A DNA stretch of 37,103 bases, from positions 1 through 37,103 of the forward strand of contig JAFQLL010000038.1 of NCBI GenBank assembly GCA_017414645.1, read 5' to 3'. Below the pieces are notes generated by a model. It made no database searches, was not told the origin of the DNA, and worked only from the letters and a program-made list of their open reading frames with translations. A program made the position numbers and the translations under genes. Positions 29,156 to 37,103 of this stretch are shown piece by piece. Numbering within the stretch: position 1 is the first letter of the stretch; each line of letters opens with the position of its first letter. The DNA is from Clostridia bacterium (GTDB lineage Bacteria; Bacillota; Clostridia; UMGS1883).

Positions 29156-29836
29156 TTAGCGGATTTTTGTATTTGGTACAATATTTTGTGCTATTTTAGC
29201 CATTTTTTCGATTTCATTTTGTGTTACGGGGTGCATACCTTCCTCTAAAATGTCGCCCGAGTCAACAAAATTCTGGATAAAATATTTATCGGCACCCTTT
29301 ATGAGGGTTGTAATGCTCTTTATATCTTCAGCTGTGTGAAGCTCATTAGTAACCGTTGTGCGGAACTCGTAGGGAATGGTACTGTTAAGTAAGATGGCAA
29401 TACTTTCTTCAATATCTTGTATGTTTATATTGTCAACACCTGTGGTTAAAGGATATTTGTGAAAGGAATTTTTAACGTCCATTGCAACGTAGTCAAGAAG
29501 ATTATCGTCCATAAGGGCTTTGAGGCGTAGGGGAAAGGAGCCGTTGGTGTCTAATTTTACTTTATAGCCCAATTCTTTAACCTTTTTTATAAACTCGGGA
29601 AGGTCAGGATGAATGAGAGGCTCGCCCCCTGTTATGCAAACCCCCTCTAAAATGCCCTGACGTTTTTTCAAAAAGGAAAGAATTTCCTCCTCGGTCAATT
29701 GGGGCTGAGAAGATTTTACAAGAGAAGAGTTGTGGCAGAAGGGGCAACGGAAATTGCAGCCCGGGGTAAAAAGAATGCAGGCAACATTGCCGGGAAAGTC
29801 TAAAAGGGTTAATTTTTGTATTCCGCCGAAAAGCAT
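29156..29836 (-). CDS. nrdG: Anaerobic ribonucleotide reductase activating protein
   Basis: A 226-residue radical-SAM activase that installs the glycyl radical on NrdD. The iron-sulfur motif CNFRCPFCHN (CxxxCxxC) is near residue 25, and the opening MLFGGIQKLTLLDFPGNVAC is typical of the longer NrdG2 type. GGEPLIHP supplies the SAM-binding GGE. The ATG at 29836 has AAGGAGG 6 bases upstream; the open frame continues 30 codons upstream without a ribosome site, across the promoter. Its last 141 bases are duplicated at 27701-27841. It was probably adjacent to nrdD before the intervening segment was gained. Confidence 0.95.
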   Translation of the reverse strand: MLFGGIQKLTLLDFPGNVACILFTPGCNFRCPFCHNSSLVKSSQPQLTEEEILSFLKKRQGILEGVCITGGEPLIHPDLPEFIKKVKELGYKVKLDTNGSFPLRLKALMDDNLLDYVAMDVKNSFHKYPLTTGVDNINIQDIEESIAILLNSTIPYEFRTTVTNELHTAEDIKSITTLIKGADKYFIQNFVDSGDILEEGMHPVTQNEIEKMAKIAQNIVPNTKIR

Positions 29837-29867
29837 GGTGACAGCCTCCTTGAAATGGTATAGATTT

Positions 29868-29896
29868 ATTTTATAATAAGAAGAAAGTGTTGTCAA
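29868..29896 (-). promoter_or_regulatory. SigA-type promoter for nrdG
   Basis: On the minus strand TTGACA (29891-29896) and TAAAAT (29868-29873) are 17 bases apart. The leader would be about 25 nt. Confidence 0.75.
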
Positions 29897-29919
29897 TGAA
29901 TGCTTGAGGGTAAAAAATG

Positions 29920-29948
29920 TTGACAATAAAAAGCATGGGTGGTAGAAT
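29920..29948 (+). promoter_or_regulatory. SigA-type promoter for the ABC importer operon
   Basis: TTGACA (29920-29925) and TAGAAT (29943-29948) are 17 bases apart, giving a start near 29955. The leader of about 25 nt is too short for a T-box or riboswitch. Confidence 0.75.
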
Positions 29949-29980
29949 TATAGAAACATCAAAAAAAGGAGTTTTTTAAA

Positions 29981-30928
29981 ATGAAGAAATTAATGGCACT
30001 TATGCTTTGTCTTGTTATGGTTTTTGCCATGGCAGGATGCGGCAACACAAACGAAACAGAAGCAACAGATGCAACTATGGCAGACACCTTTACAGTGGGT
30101 ATTTGTCAGCTTATGGTGCATGATTCCTTAGACGCTGCAACCAAGGGCTTTGTTGATGCTCTTACAGAAAAGATGGACGCAGCAGGCAAGACTGTTGAGT
30201 TCGACACACAGGTTGCAGGCGACGCAAACCTTTGCACAACCGTTATCAACACATTTACAGCAAAAGATGTTGACCTTATCATGGCTAACGCTACACCTGC
30301 TCTTCTTGCAGCAGCAAGCGCTACAGATTCCATTCCTGTTTTAGGTACATCTGTAACAGACTACACAGATACCTTCAAGGGTGCTATTCCCTCTAACGTA
30401 ACAGGTACATCCGATGCTGTTCCCTTCGACGAACAGGCTAAGATGATGATTGACACACTTAAGCTTACAGAAGGCGACGTTGTTGGTGTGCTTTACTGCA
30501 CAAACGAGTCCAACTCTCTTATTCAGTACGAAGCTGTTAAGGCGCTCTTTGAGGAAGAAGGCATTGTTGTAAATGCTTACACCTTCTCTGAAACAACAGA
30601 GCTTCAGGCACTTGTAACAAAGGCTGCAGGCGAAATTAAGGCCCTTTACGTTCCCTCTGACAACACAGTTGCTGCAAACGACACAGTTGTAGGCACTATC
30701 TGTAACGAAAACAAGGTACCCGTATTTACAAGCTACGGCGGTGCAGTTTGCTACGCAAGCTTGGCTATCGACTACTATGAATTAGGCAGAGAAACAGGTC
30801 TTATGGCAGCAGAAATCCTTCTTAACGGAAAGGCTGCAGCAGACTTTGAGGTTAAGACACTTGTTCCCACCGTTGTTTACAACAATGAGCTTTGCGAAGC
30901 TCTCGGTATTGAAGTTCCCGAAAACTAA
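29981..30928 (+). CDS. ABC importer substrate-binding lipoprotein, TrpX-like
   Basis: A 315-residue lipoprotein with signal peptide and lipobox MAGC (Cys20), an acidic linker, then an ABC_sub_bind (TrpX-type) domain: TFTVGICQLMVHDSLDAATK, DVDLIMANATPALLAAASAT, DSIPVLGTSVTDY, and a C-terminal half with KALYVPSDNTVAANDT and SYGGAVCYASLAIDYYELGR. Relatives bind aromatic amino acids or other small molecules; the ligand here is not evident. AAAGGAG precedes the ATG. First of three genes, with permease and ATPase following, spaced 18 bases and then overlapping. Confidence 0.93.
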   Translation: MKKLMALMLCLVMVFAMAGCGNTNETEATDATMADTFTVGICQLMVHDSLDAATKGFVDALTEKMDAAGKTVEFDTQVAGDANLCTTVINTFTAKDVDLIMANATPALLAAASATDSIPVLGTSVTDYTDTFKGAIPSNVTGTSDAVPFDEQAKMMIDTLKLTEGDVVGVLYCTNESNSLIQYEAVKALFEEEGIVVNAYTFSETTELQALVTKAAGEIKALYVPSDNTVAANDTVVGTICNENKVPVFTSYGGAVCYASLAIDYYELGRETGLMAAEILLNGKAAADFEVKTLVPTVVYNNELCEALGIEVPEN

Positions 30929-30946
30929 TAAAAACAGAGGTACAAA

Positions 30947-31867
30947 ATGGAATTATTATTGCCTTATATAAAAGTTCTGCCCGGTGCGGTGGCAGAAGGT
31001 TTGATATGGGGACTGATGGCAATCGGTGTTTACATATCCTACAAAATACTTGACATTGCCGACCTTACGGTTGATGGGTCTATATGTACAGGTGCATGTG
31101 TGTGCGCTGTTCTGCTGGTGGCAGGTGTACCGGCGTGGGTTGCAATGCTCCTTGCGTTTTTAGCAGGCGCATTGACAGGCATATTGACGGGCGTTTTTAA
31201 TACTGCATTAGGCATACCCTCAATTCTGGCAGGTATTCTTACACAGCTGATACTGTATTCGGTAAATTTGTTTATTTTAAGCGGAAAGTCGCTTCTTGCC
31301 ATAAACAGGTTTGTTGACAAGCCCATGCTTCACATGAGCAATGTGCCCATGGCATGCCTGGTGGCAGGGATTGTGGTTGTTCTGACAATTATCCTTCTTA
31401 AAAAGTTCTTCTACACGGAAATAGGCCTGACACTTAAGTCCACAGGCGACAACCCCGACATGAGCCGTGCTCAGGGCGTTAACGTTAAGCTCAACAAGGT
31501 AATAGGGCTTGCAATTTCCAACGGTATTGTTGCACTTTCAGGCTCGCTTTTAGCCCAGTACAAGGGCTCTGCCAACATAAACGACGGCAGAGGCGCAATT
31601 GTTATAGGCTTAGCTGCAATATTTATTGGTTTGTCAGTGTCCTTGAAAATTAAGCCGAACTTTGTTGTGAGCCTTATAGGCGTTGTATGCGGCAGCATTG
31701 TTTATTACATTATTTATAACTATGTTATCCTTATGGGTATCAAGACAGACTACCTCAAAATGCTTTCAGCGGTAATAGTTGTGGTATTCCTGGCAACCCC
31801 CTATATAAAGAGCACTTACTTTGTTAAGAGAAAGTCCCTTAAGGCAGGAGGTGGCAGGAATGCTTAA
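30947..31867 (+). CDS. ABC importer permease, TrpY-like
   Basis: A 306-residue inner-membrane permease of the branched-chain/TrpY type (BPD_transp_2) with about eight membrane helices. Recognisable stretches are IGVYISYKILDIADLTVDGS near the start, LGIPSILAGILTQ, and STGDNPDMSRAQGVNVKL, the cytoplasmic coupling region that contacts the ATPase. It probably forms a homodimer. AGAGG precedes the ATG. It overlaps the ATPase gene by 8 bases, which suggests translational coupling. Confidence 0.93.
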   Translation: MELLLPYIKVLPGAVAEGLIWGLMAIGVYISYKILDIADLTVDGSICTGACVCAVLLVAGVPAWVAMLLAFLAGALTGILTGVFNTALGIPSILAGILTQLILYSVNLFILSGKSLLAINRFVDKPMLHMSNVPMACLVAGIVVVLTIILLKKFFYTEIGLTLKSTGDNPDMSRAQGVNVKLNKVIGLAISNGIVALSGSLLAQYKGSANINDGRGAIVIGLAAIFIGLSVSLKIKPNFVVSLIGVVCGSIVYYIIYNYVILMGIKTDYLKMLSAVIVVVFLATPYIKSTYFVKRKSLKAGGGRNA

Positions 31868-32657
31868 AATCACCGATTTGCAGAAGGTGTTCAACGCAGG
31901 CACCGTAAACGAAAAGATTGCCCTTGCAGGCTTTGACCTTACCATTAACGAGGGCGACTTTGTAACGGTTATCGGCGGTAATGGTGCAGGTAAGAGCACC
32001 ATGCTCAACGCCATTGCAGGCGTGTGGAAGCCCGATTTCGGCACCATTGAAATTGACGGTGTTGACGTTACCGACATGCCCGAGCATAAAAGAGCAAAGT
32101 TTATTGGCAGGGTTTTTCAGGACCCTATGAAGGGCACAGCACCCGATATGGAAATTGCCGAAAACCTTGCAATTGCAGAGCGTAGAGACCAGAAGAGAAA
32201 GCTTGTACGTGGCTGTACAAAGAAAAACCGCGAGGAGTACAAAGAGCTGCTTAAGCAGCTTAACTTAGGTCTTGAAAACCGCCTTTCCACAAAGGTGGGG
32301 CTTCTTTCCGGTGGCCAGAGGCAGGCGGTAACCCTTCTTATGGCAACCTTAAGAAAGCCGAAGATACTGCTTCTTGACGAGCATACTGCGGCACTTGACC
32401 CTAAGACTGCGGCAAAGGTTTTAGAAATTACAAACCAGCTTGTAACAAAGAACAACCTTACAACACTTATGATTACACATAACATGCACGATGCCATCGA
32501 ATACGGCAACCGCCTTATTATGATGAGCGAGGGCCACGTTGTGGTTGATGTTTCGGGCGAAGAAAAGAAAAACCTTACCATAACCGAGCTTTTAGGCCTT
32601 TTTGAAAAGGCAAGCGGAAGCAAAATGACAGACGATAAGGTTATATTATCCAAATAA
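31860..32657 (+). CDS. ABC importer ATP-binding protein, TrpZ-like
   Basis: A 265-residue ATPase. Walker A GGNGAGKST is at 39-47, the signature LSGGQ at 149-153, Walker B LLLDE at 170-174 followed by HTAALDPKTA (characteristic of the TrpZ-type group), and the switch histidine in MITHNMHDA. The ATG at 31860 is preceded by AGGAGG at the right spacing, inside the end of the permease gene; an upstream in-frame start at 31821 would add 13 residues. It ends in a strong terminator. Confidence 0.95.
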   Translation: MLKITDLQKVFNAGTVNEKIALAGFDLTINEGDFVTVIGGNGAGKSTMLNAIAGVWKPDFGTIEIDGVDVTDMPEHKRAKFIGRVFQDPMKGTAPDMEIAENLAIAERRDQKRKLVRGCTKKNREEYKELLKQLNLGLENRLSTKVGLLSGGQRQAVTLLMATLRKPKILLLDEHTAALDPKTAAKVLEITNQLVTKNNLTTLMITHNMHDAIEYGNRLIMMSEGHVVVDVSGEEKKNLTITELLGLFEKASGSKMTDDKVILSK

Positions 32658-32692
32658 AAAAGGGCTCTCGGAGGAGAGCCTTTTTTATTTGG
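32650..32692 (+). terminator. Intrinsic terminator of the ABC operon
   Basis: GGGCTCTC (32662-32669) pairs with GAGAGCC (32674-32680), extended by AAAAAA/TTTTTT and by CCAAAT/ATTTGG (32650-32655 with 32687-32692). A T run is built into the right arm. The stop codon lies in the left arm, and repeat D1 begins at the next base. Confidence 0.88.
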
Positions 32693-32840
32693 AATGCAGA
32701 GTGCAGAATGCAGAATACAGAATTGCGCTGCGCTACGGAGGGGAGAAATGAGTGCAGAATGTAAAGCTCAAAACGATGGAAAGAATTCCGCTTGCGGAAT
32801 TTTACCTTAACTCTGCACTTTGCACTCTGCATTCTGCACT
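32693..32840. repeat. Word repeat, family D, full copy
   Basis: The left arm has TGCAGA words (GAATGCAGAGTGCAGAATGC) and the right arm their reverse complement (CACTCTGCATTCTGCACT), with hairpins such as GAATTCCGC/GCGGAATT between. It sits between the converging ABC and phosphoglucomutase genes, bracketed by a terminator on each side. A half copy is at 926-963. Confidence 0.7.
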
Positions 32841-32850
32841 ATATAAAAGA

Positions 32851-32876
32851 AAGAACACTCCACCGGGAGTGTTCTT
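32851..32876. terminator. Terminator after phosphoglucomutase
   Basis: AAGAACACTCC (32851-32861) pairs with GGAGTGTTCTT (32866-32876) around a 4-base loop. On the minus strand TCTTTT follows; on the plus strand TTGTTTT follows. Confidence 0.8.
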
Positions 32877-32881
32877 TTGTT

Positions 32882-34549
32882 TTATATTTCGGGTTCGAAT
32901 TCTTTTCTTATTGCAGAAAGCTTTTCTTCGGCAGCAGCTGCATCCTTTGCAACAACAGAGTAGTAGAACTTGCACTTGGGCTCTGTGCCTGAGGGGCGGA
33001 TTGCAACCCAGGAGCCGTCTTCAAGAATGTACTTGAGAACGTTAGATCTGGGGAAGCCCTTAACAATCATTTCTGCAGTTGTAAAGTCCTGAATTTCCTT
33101 AACCTTTATTGAGCAAACCTCGCTCTTGGGGTTGGAACGGAGAGTTGCAAGAATGCTCTTGATTCTTTCTGCACCATCCTCGCCGGGGATTGTAAGGCTT
33201 GTGAGATAGTCCTTATAGAAGCCGAATTCAGCATAGATTTCGCAAAGTACGTCATAAAGAGACTTGCCCTGAGCCTTGTAGTAGGCAGCCGCTTCGCAAA
33301 GCATGAGAGAGGACTGAACAGCATCCTTATCACGAACAAAGGGTGCGATAAGGTAGCCGTAGCTTTCCTCGTAACCAAAGAGGAAGGGCTTGCCGTCGGA
33401 GTGCTTATGCATATGAATCTTATCACCGATAAACTTGAAGCCTGTGAGTGTTTTTTCAACGCCTACACCATACTTTTCTGCAACACGGTCGCCAAGGTCG
33501 CTTGTTACAACTGTGTTGAAGATAAGGCCGTTGGAGGGAAGTTTGCCCTTTTGTTTAAGCTGGCTTAAAATGTACTGAAGAAGCACTGCGCCACCCTGGT
33601 TGCCTGTCATGAGAACGTATTCGCCATTTTCAAGCACTGCAACACCAAGACGGTCACAGTCGGGGTCTGTTGTTATGATAATGTCGGCGCCTGTTTCCTT
33701 TGCCTTTGCAATGGCAAGCTCATAAGCCACGGGGTTTTCGGGGTTGGGGCTCTTTGTGTTTATAAATTCTGTGTTGGGCTCGCACTGCTCATACACAGGG
33801 ATAACATTGTAGCCCAGGTCAGAAAGCACTCTTCTTACGGGAATGTTACCTGTGCCGTGCTGAGGTGAATAAACAATTTTTAAATCGCTCTTGTCAACGT
33901 CGGGGTTAACCTGAATTTCCTTAACAGCTTTGTAGTAAGCTTCGTCAACCTCTTCGCCGATAAACTGAATGAGTGCGCCTGCTTCCTCGGGAGTGAGGCA
34001 GGGAACGGAAAGCTCATCTTCAACTCTGTTTACGCAGATTGTAACCTTGTCGGAATATTCGGGAGTGAGCTGACAACCATGAGAGTCGTAAATTTTGTAG
34101 CCGTTATACTCCGGAGGGTTGTGGCTTGCTGTAATAACAACGCCTGCGAAGCAGTCAAGGTGACGAACAGCGAAGCTTAATTCGGGAGTGGGGCGAAGAG
34201 ACTTGAAAACGTAGCTCTTAATGCCGTTTGCCGCGAACACGCCTGCCGTTGCCAACGCAAACTCGTAGCTCATGCGACGGTTGTCGTATGCGATAACAAC
34301 ACCACGGCGAACTGCACGGAACTCATGGTCCATAAGGTATTCTGCATAGCCCTGTGTTGCTTTTCTAACTGTGTAAATGTTAATTCTGTTTGTGCCGGCA
34401 CCGATAATGCCGCGAAGGCCTGCTGTGCCGAATTCCATATCTTTATAAAAGGCATCGTGAATTTCTTCTTCGCTCATGCTGAGAAGCTCTTTTTTTGTTG
34501 CCTCGTCAATGTTTTCTGAGTTTAACCATCTTTCATAATTCTTGTTCAT
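32882..34549 (-). CDS. pgcA: Phosphoglucomutase (alpha-phosphohexomutase family)
   Basis: A 555-residue alpha-D-phosphohexomutase that interconverts glucose-6- and glucose-1-phosphate, the substrate of GlgC and the product of GlgP. The phosphoserine is S142 in VVITASHNPPEYNGY; the magnesium loop is DPDCDR (294-299); the sugar-binding loop is GYEESYGYL; the phosphate-binding loop near the end is RPSGTEPKCKFYY. Length fits the long Firmicutes PgcA type. I use the ATG at 34549 (MNKNYERWL), with GGAG 9 bases upstream; two in-frame ATGs further upstream lack a spaced ribosome site. Phosphomannomutase activity is possible too. Confidence 0.93.
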   Translation of the reverse strand: MNKNYERWLNSENIDEATKKELLSMSEEEIHDAFYKDMEFGTAGLRGIIGAGTNRINIYTVRKATQGYAEYLMDHEFRAVRRGVVIAYDNRRMSYEFALATAGVFAANGIKSYVFKSLRPTPELSFAVRHLDCFAGVVITASHNPPEYNGYKIYDSHGCQLTPEYSDKVTICVNRVEDELSVPCLTPEEAGALIQFIGEEVDEAYYKAVKEIQVNPDVDKSDLKIVYSPQHGTGNIPVRRVLSDLGYNVIPVYEQCEPNTEFINTKSPNPENPVAYELAIAKAKETGADIIITTDPDCDRLGVAVLENGEYVLMTGNQGGAVLLQYILSQLKQKGKLPSNGLIFNTVVTSDLGDRVAEKYGVGVEKTLTGFKFIGDKIHMHKHSDGKPFLFGYEESYGYLIAPFVRDKDAVQSSLMLCEAAAYYKAQGKSLYDVLCEIYAEFGFYKDYLTSLTIPGEDGAERIKSILATLRSNPKSEVCSIKVKEIQDFTTAEMIVKGFPRSNVLKYILEDGSWVAIRPSGTEPKCKFYYSVVAKDAAAAEEKLSAIRKEFEPEI

Positions 34550-34617
34550 AGGGTACATCTCCAATTTGAAAGTCTTACTGATAAAGTCGCATTTTGTCAA
34601 AATGCCTTTGAGAGCCT

Positions 34618-34646
34618 ATTATACAACAAAACAAAAAAAAAATCAA
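34618..34646 (-). promoter_or_regulatory. SigA-type promoter for phosphoglucomutase
   Basis: On the minus strand TTGATT (34641-34646) and TATAAT (34618-34623) are 17 bases apart. The leader (about 60 nt) contains GCATTTTG/CAAAATGC, a near-perfect 17-bp palindrome at 34589-34605. Confidence 0.7.
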
Positions 34647-34694
34647 GAGCTTTGGGAAAATATGCTATATATATTTTTGACAAAAAGACATTGT

Positions 34695-36605
34695 TTATAC
34701 TTTAAAAAACAGGAAGATTGCATTAAAGATGATGCAGAACACTACCCCCAGAAGAAGGGGCAGAATAATTGAAGCAACTGTCCATTTAAGGCTGCCTGTT
34801 TCTTTTTTTATGGTAAGAAGTGTTGTTGAGCAGGGCCAGTGCAAAAGCGAAAAAATAATAAAGCAAACGGCAGTTTGTGCACCCCAGCCATTGGAGGAAA
34901 GTACGCTCTGCAGTGTGGTAAGGGATGCTGCCTCTATCATTGTACCCGATTTTGTGTAGAGCATTAATGCAATGGGAAACACAATTTCGTTGGCAGGAAA
35001 TGCAAGAATGAAGGAAAGAAGGGTAATTCCGTCGAGCCCTAAAAGTGTGGCGAAGGGGTTTAAAAGCTGTGTGACGGGAGAAAGCAGATTAAAGTGGTTT
35101 GTCAAATAGATAAGGGCACCTACGGGAGCAGAAACTGCCATTGCACGCAGAAGAATCTGAGGGGTGTTTTTTGTTAAGGCTGAAACAGCCACCTTAACAA
35201 AATTAACCCTGCGGAAAGAAGGCAACTCTAAAACAAATGGCTCGCTTTCACCCTTTAAAACAGTTTTTGAAAGAAGGTAGGAAGCAAGGAGGGTTACAAA
35301 AAAGGAAAAAACCAGGGCAAGAGCCATATACAAAGCGGTGAGAAGACCGTTTCCTTGAGAAAGGAATATGCTTACAGAGGCAATTATGGCGCCAAAGCGA
35401 CCATTGCAGGGGGTTATGGAGTTGGTTAAAATTGCAATGAGCCTCTCTCGCTTTGAGGCTATTATGGCGCTGTTGGTAACGCCTACGCAGTTGCAGCCGA
35501 GGCCCATGCAGGTGGTTAACGCCTGCTTGCCGCAGCTGCCGCAATACTTGAAGGCGGTGTCCAGGTTAAAGGCAATGCGGGGCAGAATGCCGCCCTCCTC
35601 CAAAAGGGCGAAAAGCGGAAAAAAGATTGCCATTGGCGGCAGCATTACAGCCACAACCGTTGAGGTGGTGGAATATACCCCCTCAATGAGCACGCCTGAA
35701 AGAAGGTGTGGCATATTAAGCTGCCCGAGAAGAGCAATGAGGGGAGCTTTTAAAAACGCAAAAAACTGCGACAATAGCATGGAGGGGTAGTTTGAGGCTG
35801 CCACCGTAAGGTAGAGAATGGCAAAAAGAAGTAAAAGCATTGCAGGAATGCCCAGAAATGGCGAGGAAAAGATGCGGTCAAGAACCCTTTTTTTGCTTTT
35901 GTTTTCTTTTTTTGTGCAAAGGTTCTCTATTTTTGTGGCGAGAGAAGCGGTATGCAGTGCCATTTCGACCTTTAAGGGAAGATTTGCTTCTGAAAGGCAC
36001 AGGCGAAGAAGGGTTTCCGGGCGGTCGTAGGAAAAGGCGGAAAGGGCGTTTTCTGTGCTTGGGGGATAAAGGGGCGTGAAAACCGTCCCCGGACAGCTTC
36101 CGTTTATAATGCTTTCGGCAACACTCATAACAAGCCGGGCGCAGCTTTTTTTGCGTGCCGTTGAAAAAACTACCGGTATGCCTAAAATAAAGCTCAGCTT
36201 ATTTATGTCGATTGTTATGTGTTGTTTTTCGGCTTCGTCTGATAGGTTTACAAAAAGCATACAACGCTTTGTTAGTTCCAGTATGCGCAATGTGAGGGCA
36301 AGCGAGCGTTGAAGAGCGGTGGCATCGGCTACTATTATTAAGCAGTCGTAGTTGTTTGAGGCAATTGATTTGAATGCGGCAAGCTCTTCTGCTGAGGGGC
36401 TTGTTAAAGAGGAAATGCCCGGAATGTCTTCTATTAAGTAGGTGGTTTTGTTATGTACCCCGTATCCTTGCGATACGGAGACTGTCTTTCCGCTCCAGTT
36501 GCCTGTGTGAACCTTTTTGCCTGTAAGAAGATTGAAAAGTGTGCTTTTTCCTACGTTTGGGTTACCTGCAAGAACAATTTTGCCTGAATGGGGCTTGTTT
36601 TGCAT
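34695..36605 (-). CDS. feoB: Ferrous iron transporter FeoB
   Basis: A 636-residue FeoB, the membrane permease for Fe(II) with an N-terminal G domain. G1 is GNPNVGKST (14-22), G3 is DIPG (60-63), and G4 is NLSD (120-123), where FeoB usually has NVVD or NxxD. The switch region GNWSGKTV replaces the common GNWPGVTV. The C-terminal part has about eight membrane helices with LPRIAFNLDTAFKYCGSCGK, CNCVGVTNSA and NGRFGAII, typical Gate and cysteine motifs. Slightly shorter than most FeoB. feoA lies 2 bases upstream in one operon. No clear Fur box is visible in the window. Confidence 0.93.
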   Translation of the reverse strand: MQNKPHSGKIVLAGNPNVGKSTLFNLLTGKKVHTGNWSGKTVSVSQGYGVHNKTTYLIEDIPGISSLTSPSAEELAAFKSIASNNYDCLIIVADATALQRSLALTLRILELTKRCMLFVNLSDEAEKQHITIDINKLSFILGIPVVFSTARKKSCARLVMSVAESIINGSCPGTVFTPLYPPSTENALSAFSYDRPETLLRLCLSEANLPLKVEMALHTASLATKIENLCTKKENKSKKRVLDRIFSSPFLGIPAMLLLLFAILYLTVAASNYPSMLLSQFFAFLKAPLIALLGQLNMPHLLSGVLIEGVYSTTSTVVAVMLPPMAIFFPLFALLEEGGILPRIAFNLDTAFKYCGSCGKQALTTCMGLGCNCVGVTNSAIIASKRERLIAILTNSITPCNGRFGAIIASVSIFLSQGNGLLTALYMALALVFSFFVTLLASYLLSKTVLKGESEPFVLELPSFRRVNFVKVAVSALTKNTPQILLRAMAVSAPVGALIYLTNHFNLLSPVTQLLNPFATLLGLDGITLLSFILAFPANEIVFPIALMLYTKSGTMIEAASLTTLQSVLSSNGWGAQTAVCFIIFSLLHWPCSTTLLTIKKETGSLKWTVASIILPLLLGVVFCIIFNAIFLFFKV

Positions 36606-36607
36606 AA

Positions 36608-36838
36608 TTACACCTCCGTAAAGTTAACTTCTATACAATCGGCATCCTCATTCCGAAGGGCAATGGTGGTGCCCGAAAAAAGGTATGCCTTCATTTTGCC
36701 TGACAGATTGCAGAAAAGACACTCTATGGGAGAAGAGGGCGACATTCCCATATCTGTAAGCCTTAAAAATAAAGAATGAGGATTATTCAAGCGAGAAAGG
36801 GTGGCTTTTTCTCCCACGTTGAGCTTGGAAAGCTTCAT
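36608..36838 (-). CDS. feoA: FeoA SH3-like accessory protein
   Basis: A 76-residue FeoA, a small cytoplasmic beta-barrel needed for FeoB function. It begins MKLSKLNVGEKATLSRLNN, has RLTDMGMSPSSPIEC (family LxxLGLxPGxxV) and ends GTTIALRNEDADCIEV. GGAGG precedes the ATG. It overlaps no other gene and is followed 2 bases later by feoB. The upstream region is occupied by tandem repeat E. Confidence 0.92.
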   Translation of the reverse strand: MKLSKLNVGEKATLSRLNNPHSLFLRLTDMGMSPSSPIECLFCNLSGKMKAYLFSGTTIALRNEDADCIEVNFTEV

Positions 36839-36874
36839 AGGTTTTCCTCCATTCTCATGGTTAATATATGCACA

Positions 36875-37103
36875 AGGGGAAGGATATGTGCGTGTGCATG
36901 ATGTGCAAGCACATAATGAATAATGAAGCCGCTATGCTGATGAATATTGAATAATGAAAAATTAATGAAGAAAATCGCCTGCAGCGATTTTCAACCAAAA
37001 TTATTCATCCTTCATTAGGGGAAGGATATGTGCGTGTGCATGATGTGCAAGCACATAATGAATAATGAAGCCGCTATGCTGATGAATATTGAATAATTAA
37101 AAA
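36875..37103. repeat. Tandem repeat with 142-bp period, family E words
   Basis: A block of about 87 bases starting AGGGGAAGGATATG (36875) recurs with one mismatch from 37017 to the window end. It contains TGTGC and GCACA arms and AATAATGAA/ATGAATATT words. Between the two copies lies a stem of GAAAATCGC with GCGATTTTC (about 36969-36992), then the inverted words TTATTCAT and TTCATT. The array probably continues beyond the window. It lies upstream of feoA. Confidence 0.75.

Noticed and set aside
29837-29926. N-terminal extension of 30 residues for NrdG
   Set aside because: It overlaps the nrdG promoter; AAGGAGG marks the ATG at 29836.
29949-29980. T-box or riboswitch before the TrpX-like gene
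   Set aside because: The leader from the predicted start is only about 25 nt.

Overview
The window looks like a chromosomal segment of a strictly anaerobic, fermentative member of the Clostridia (Bacillota), probably a gut Oscillospirales-type organism; the genus cannot be named from the sequence. The reasons are an oxygen-independent class III ribonucleotide reductase with its radical-SAM activase, FeoAB ferrous iron uptake, the paired GlgC/GlgD glycogen genes typical of Firmicutes, Gram-positive style lipoproteins, and consensus SigA promoters with AGGAGG-type ribosome sites. No rRNA, tRNA, CRISPR array or transposase gene was found.

Layout. 1-5.5 kb: a DUF975 membrane protein, the YchF ATPase (minus), an OmpR-type response regulator with its histidine kinase, and a small lipoprotein (minus). 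5.5-9.2 kb: an accessory block on the minus strand with an unrecognised protein, a zinc-ribbon membrane protein, a C_GCAxxG_C_C protein and a small CD225-like membrane protein, littered with palindromic repeats. 9.2-18.2 kb: a complete glycogen locus, glgB-glgC-glgD-glgA-glgP, with promoters before glgB, glgA and glgP. 18.2-21.1 kb: a secreted M23 peptidase (minus) behind a structured leader, then a DUF378 protein. 21.4-27.6 kb: tex, then trxB and nrdD (minus); NrdD carries a fused thioredoxin-like domain. 27.6-29.9 kb: a GNAT toxin-antitoxin-like pair bracketed by two copies of the nrdG 3' end, then nrdG. 29.9-32.7 kb: a TrpXYZ-like ABC importer. 32.9-36.8 kb: phosphoglucomutase, feoB and feoA (minus).

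How the genes work together. Phosphoglucomutase (33 kb) would supply glucose-1-phosphate to GlgC/GlgD; GlgA and GlgB build glycogen and GlgP breaks it down. NrdD, NrdG and TrxB form an anaerobic deoxyribonucleotide module in which the reductant is probably a redoxin.

The most unusual feature is a set of non-coding arrays built on one plan. A short invariant word alternates with small, mostly three-base-loop hairpins; after a centre, the reverse complement of the same word alternates with further hairpins. Hairpin sequences differ between copies while base pairing is kept. At least three word families are clear (A: GTGAAGTT, four copies; B: ATGAATTG, one and a half copies; C: ATGATAT, two copies) and two more are probable (D: TGCAGAATGCAGA, E: AATAATGAA). 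Family A always lies just 3' of a gene in the same orientation. Families B and C fill the 5' leaders of tex and glgA and the nrdD-trxB gap. A second candidate is the roughly 200-nt structured leader of the M23 peptidase, which has a riboswitch-like layout but matches no class I recognise.
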